A stretch of DNA of 34,599 bases from an uncultured Blautia sp. (GTDB taxonomy: Bacteria > Bacillota > Clostridia > Lachnospirales > Lachnospiraceae): NCBI GenBank assembly GCA_946557785.1, contig CAMNTH010000028.1, positions 1-34,599 on the forward strand, in the 5' to 3' direction. Positions 32,250-34,599 of the stretch are shown here, in pieces. How positions within the stretch are numbered: position 1 is the stretch's first letter; every line of letters begins with the position of its first letter. Both the position numbers and the translations under genes were made by a program. Under the pieces are notes generated by a model. That model searched no databases. It saw nothing but the letters and a program-made list of their open reading frames with translations, and was not told the DNA's origin.

Positions 32250-34106
32250 CTATGCCTCCCGCGTGCCCAAAAGCACCACAATGGTGCGGGGCTTTATTTC
32301 TATATGTTTCTGGTAGCTTTCTTCTGATTCCTGAAAACCAACGGACGTGTCATAGGTATCCGCAACCTTTTTCCAGACACTTCCAGAGGGCAGATTTGGA
32401 AGTGCGATCTGCCGGTTTTCCCAGTGAAAGTTATACGCTATATAAATATGGTCATCCTCTGTCCCGTCTGCCTTTTTCCCATAAGCGCCGCAATACATCA
32501 CGCCCAAAAGCCGGGAAGTATTTTCATAACTGCAGTACCAGGCCCGCTCCTGATGCAGCGAAATATCAGGAAAGCCTTTGGCAAGATAATCTACGCCTTT
32601 CAGCTCCTTTTTCTGGTGAAGAATGGGATGTGCCTTCCGAAACGCAATGGCTTCCTTTACAAACTTAAGAAGCTTTTCCTGCTTCCTAAGACCCTTCCAG
32701 TCAATCCATCCAATGGGATTATCCTGACAGTATGCGTTATTGTTTCCTCCCTGGGAATTAGCGATTTCGTCGCCCCCATAAATCATGGGCACTCCCTGGC
32801 TCAAAAGAAGCATCAAAAAAGCATTCCGCATCTGCCGCTCCCTGCTCTGGCGGACTGCATTCCTGCGGGTTGGCCCTTCCACACCACAGTTCCAGGAATA
32901 GTTATAGCTGCTTCCATCCTGATTGTTTTCCCCATTATCCTCATTGTGTTTATAATTATAGGACACGGTATCTGCCAGGGTAAAACCATCCTGGCAGGAC
33001 ATATAGTGAACTACCCCATGGGTATTAAAGTTTTCTCTGACCCTGCCGGCAGCAGCCTGCAGCATTCCTTCATCACTTTTTAAAAATCGCCTCATATCCT
33101 GGAGAAATCCCTGATTATATTCCGCAAGATATCTTCCGGAAGATAAATTCTCCTTGGGAATTTCCCATGCCGGAACATTCCCAAGCATCAGCTTCGTTTC
33201 AGACAGGATCCCATCCCTTAAAAGGAGGTTTACCGGAATGCCCTCACCCAGAAGGTGAAACCCATCCACATGATAATGCAGTCTCCAGAACTGCAAAGCC
33301 CGAAGTACCGCAAAAGGATTCGATTCCTTTGGAAAATAAAACTCCATCACGCATTCGATTCCTGCTTTGTGAAATGCCTTTACAAGGTCACGGAATTCCC
33401 GCTCAGGATCCTTTGCCGCACAATAGGATTGTTTCGGCGCAAAATAAAAGCCCGGCAGATATCCCCAAAAATTCAGCTTATCATCCATTTTCCTGGAAAT
33501 CATCCCACTGTTCTCTCCTGCCCGGGGAACTTCCTGAAACTCGTAAGAGGGCATCAGCTCCACCGCATTGATCCCCAGTTCCTGCAAATAAGGAATCTGC
33601 TCTGAAAGCCCCAAAAAGGTTCCCCGTTTTCCAGGGGAAAGCTTTGCCTGTTTCGTGTAGCCCCTTACATGAAGCTTATATAAGATCATATCCTCATATG
33701 CAATTCCCGGGTTCACATCCCCTTCCCAGTCATAAGGCTTTTCAGAAAGGAAACCGCAGCGTACCTTATGAATGTCTTCTTTGCTGATAGGCATACCGAA
33801 TCGTTCCCTTCCCAGGATACGGTATGCATAAGGATCCTGCACGATCCTGCCATCTACTGAAAAATTATATTCATAGTCCTTCCCATGGAATCCTTTCAGA
33901 AACAGAGTCCTGATACTGCCTGTATCCAAACCCTTTTCAAAAGGAATCTCCATGGAAGGCTCTTGTGACTTTTTACGGTATAGTAAAAGAGAAGCCGTCT
34001 TCTCCCTGGGTATTTCCAAAGCAAAGTTGTATCCATCGGCTATCCTATTTGCCCCAAGTACCAATGGGTACCCCTGCCGGGCATGGATCCTTTTCTGTTC
34101 TTCCAT
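32250..34106 (-). CDS. GH13 (GlgX/pullulanase-like) protein lacking most catalytic residues
   Basis: The 618 residues follow the debranching-enzyme layout: an N-terminal CBM48-like beta domain (~15-110), a TIM barrel (~135-490; ILYKLHVRGYTKQ, LGINAVELMPSYEF, PMIYGGDEIANSQGGNNNAY, IGWIDW) and a C-terminal beta domain. The four active-site regions are altered. Region I DVVYNH is ECVMEFYF (251-258). Region II GFRFD is GFHLL, so the nucleophile Asp is Leu286. Region III E is absent around LMLGNVPAW. Region IV HD is QD (Gln372, Asp373). It probably does not hydrolyse glycans and may bind them. Confidence 0.85.
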   Translation of the reverse strand: MEEQKRIHARQGYPLVLGANRIADGYNFALEIPREKTASLLLYRKKSQEPSMEIPFEKGLDTGSIRTLFLKGFHGKDYEYNFSVDGRIVQDPYAYRILGRERFGMPISKEDIHKVRCGFLSEKPYDWEGDVNPGIAYEDMILYKLHVRGYTKQAKLSPGKRGTFLGLSEQIPYLQELGINAVELMPSYEFQEVPRAGENSGMISRKMDDKLNFWGYLPGFYFAPKQSYCAAKDPEREFRDLVKAFHKAGIECVMEFYFPKESNPFAVLRALQFWRLHYHVDGFHLLGEGIPVNLLLRDGILSETKLMLGNVPAWEIPKENLSSGRYLAEYNQGFLQDMRRFLKSDEGMLQAAAGRVRENFNTHGVVHYMSCQDGFTLADTVSYNYKHNEDNGENNQDGSSYNYSWNCGVEGPTRRNAVRQSRERQMRNAFLMLLLSQGVPMIYGGDEIANSQGGNNNAYCQDNPIGWIDWKGLRKQEKLLKFVKEAIAFRKAHPILHQKKELKGVDYLAKGFPDISLHQERAWYCSYENTSRLLGVMYCGAYGKKADGTEDDHIYIAYNFHWENRQIALPNLPSGSVWKKVADTYDTSVGFQESEESYQKHIEIKPRTIVVLLGTREA

Positions 34107-34119
34107 AAAGTACCCTCCA

Positions 34120-34599
34120 TTATTTTAACTGCAGTTCAATAGGACAATGATCCGATCCCATAATTTCTCCATGAATTGCAGCGCTTTCCAGACGTTCTTT
34201 CAGCACTTCCGATACGATAAAATAATCAATCCGCCATCCGACATTTTTTTCTCTGGCGTGGAACTGATAGGACCACCAGGAATAAGCGCCTTCCAGGTCA
34301 GGATAAAAATAGCGGAAGGTATCCACAAAACCACTTTCCAGAACCTTCGTAAAGCAGCCCCGCTCTTCATCTGTAAATCCCGCATTCTTTCGGTTGGTTT
34401 TCGGATTCTTAAGATCAATTTCCTGATGAGCCACATTCAGATCTCCGCAGCAGATCACCGGCTTCTTCTCCTGAAGACTAAGAAGATACTGCAGAAAATC
34501 CCTCTCCCATTCCATTCTATAGGAAAGTCTGGCAAGCTCCCTCTGGGAATTTGGCGTATAAACTGTTACAAAATAAAAATCTTCAAATTCCAGGGTGAT
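34120..34599 (-). CDS. xthA: Exodeoxyribonuclease III, N-terminus beyond window
   Basis: The frame is open from the right edge; the internal ATG at 34515 is not the start. The visible ~159 residues begin in [19 protein letters not shown] and include [16 protein letters not shown] (catalytic Asp and Asn), [20 protein letters not shown] and the terminal [11 protein letters not shown] (Asp-His pair), all of the exonuclease III/AP endonuclease family. It repairs abasic sites. It lies 13 bases upstream of the GH13-like gene, at the head of the visible operon. Confidence 0.94.
   Translation of the reverse strand: MTLEFEDFYFVTVYTPNSQRELARLSYRMEWERDFLQYLLSLQEKKPVICCGDLNVAHQEIDLKNPKTNRKNAGFTDEERGCFTKVLESGFVDTFRYFYPDLEGAYSWWSYQFHAREKNVGWRIDYFIVSEVLKERLESAAIHGEIMGSDHCPIELQLK

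Overview
The window looks like the chromosome of a spore-forming, low-to-mid GC Firmicute of the Lachnospiraceae type (genus not determinable by eye). The basis is the sporulation sigma factor sigG beside a YlmC/YmxH gene, a PPi-type phosphofructokinase, a combined-chain glycyl-tRNA synthetase next to recO and era, an M16C peptidase, and strong GGAGG ribosome binding sites throughout. Positions 1 to about 8135 are visibly more AT-rich and carry phage genes. The rest is ordinary chromosome.

Region 1 (1-8135) is the integrase end of a prophage inserted at the 3' end of the tmRNA gene ssrA. Its other end lies beyond the left edge. From right to left it has a tyrosine integrase whose stop codon sits inside a terminator hairpin that also serves ssrA, a membrane-anchored coiled-coil/T5orf172 protein, a fused remnant of a YgiT-type antitoxin and an ImmA-type peptidase, an unknown cysteine-rich membrane protein, and a LexA-like repressor. 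The repressor diverges from a Cro-like regulator across three operator copies, with a fourth copy at the end of the Cro-like gene. Leftward from there runs an early operon of very small genes: an HTH protein, a 51-aa membrane peptide, a stand-alone Spo0A C-terminal DNA-binding domain, and a protein built from 15 or more hexapeptide repeats. Two small genes face the other way inside this operon, each behind a nearly identical 96-97-bp promoter/hairpin module.

Region 2 (8135-15446) reads leftward: ssrA with a consensus promoter, a MATE transporter downstream of an iron-sulfur aldo/keto reductase, efp, a citrate synthase-yqeG-shikimate kinase operon, and an AlaT-like aminotransferase. Glutamate dehydrogenase (15677-17011) diverges from the aminotransferase. 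Together these genes link 2-oxoglutarate and glutamate formation with transamination.

Region 3 (17035-23545) has nrdR, a ylmC-like gene, sigG, a PPi-type phosphofructokinase, an aldose-1-epimerase-like gene, and a large secreted transglutaminase-like protein with FnIII-type repeats. Region 4 (23631-29799) is a leftward group: M16C peptidase, era, recO and glyS. Region 5 (29928-34599) is a tightly packed leftward operon: exonuclease III (cut by the window edge), a GH13 protein that has lost most of its catalytic residues, a DUF5662-like protein, UDP-galactopyranose mutase, and a small unknown protein.
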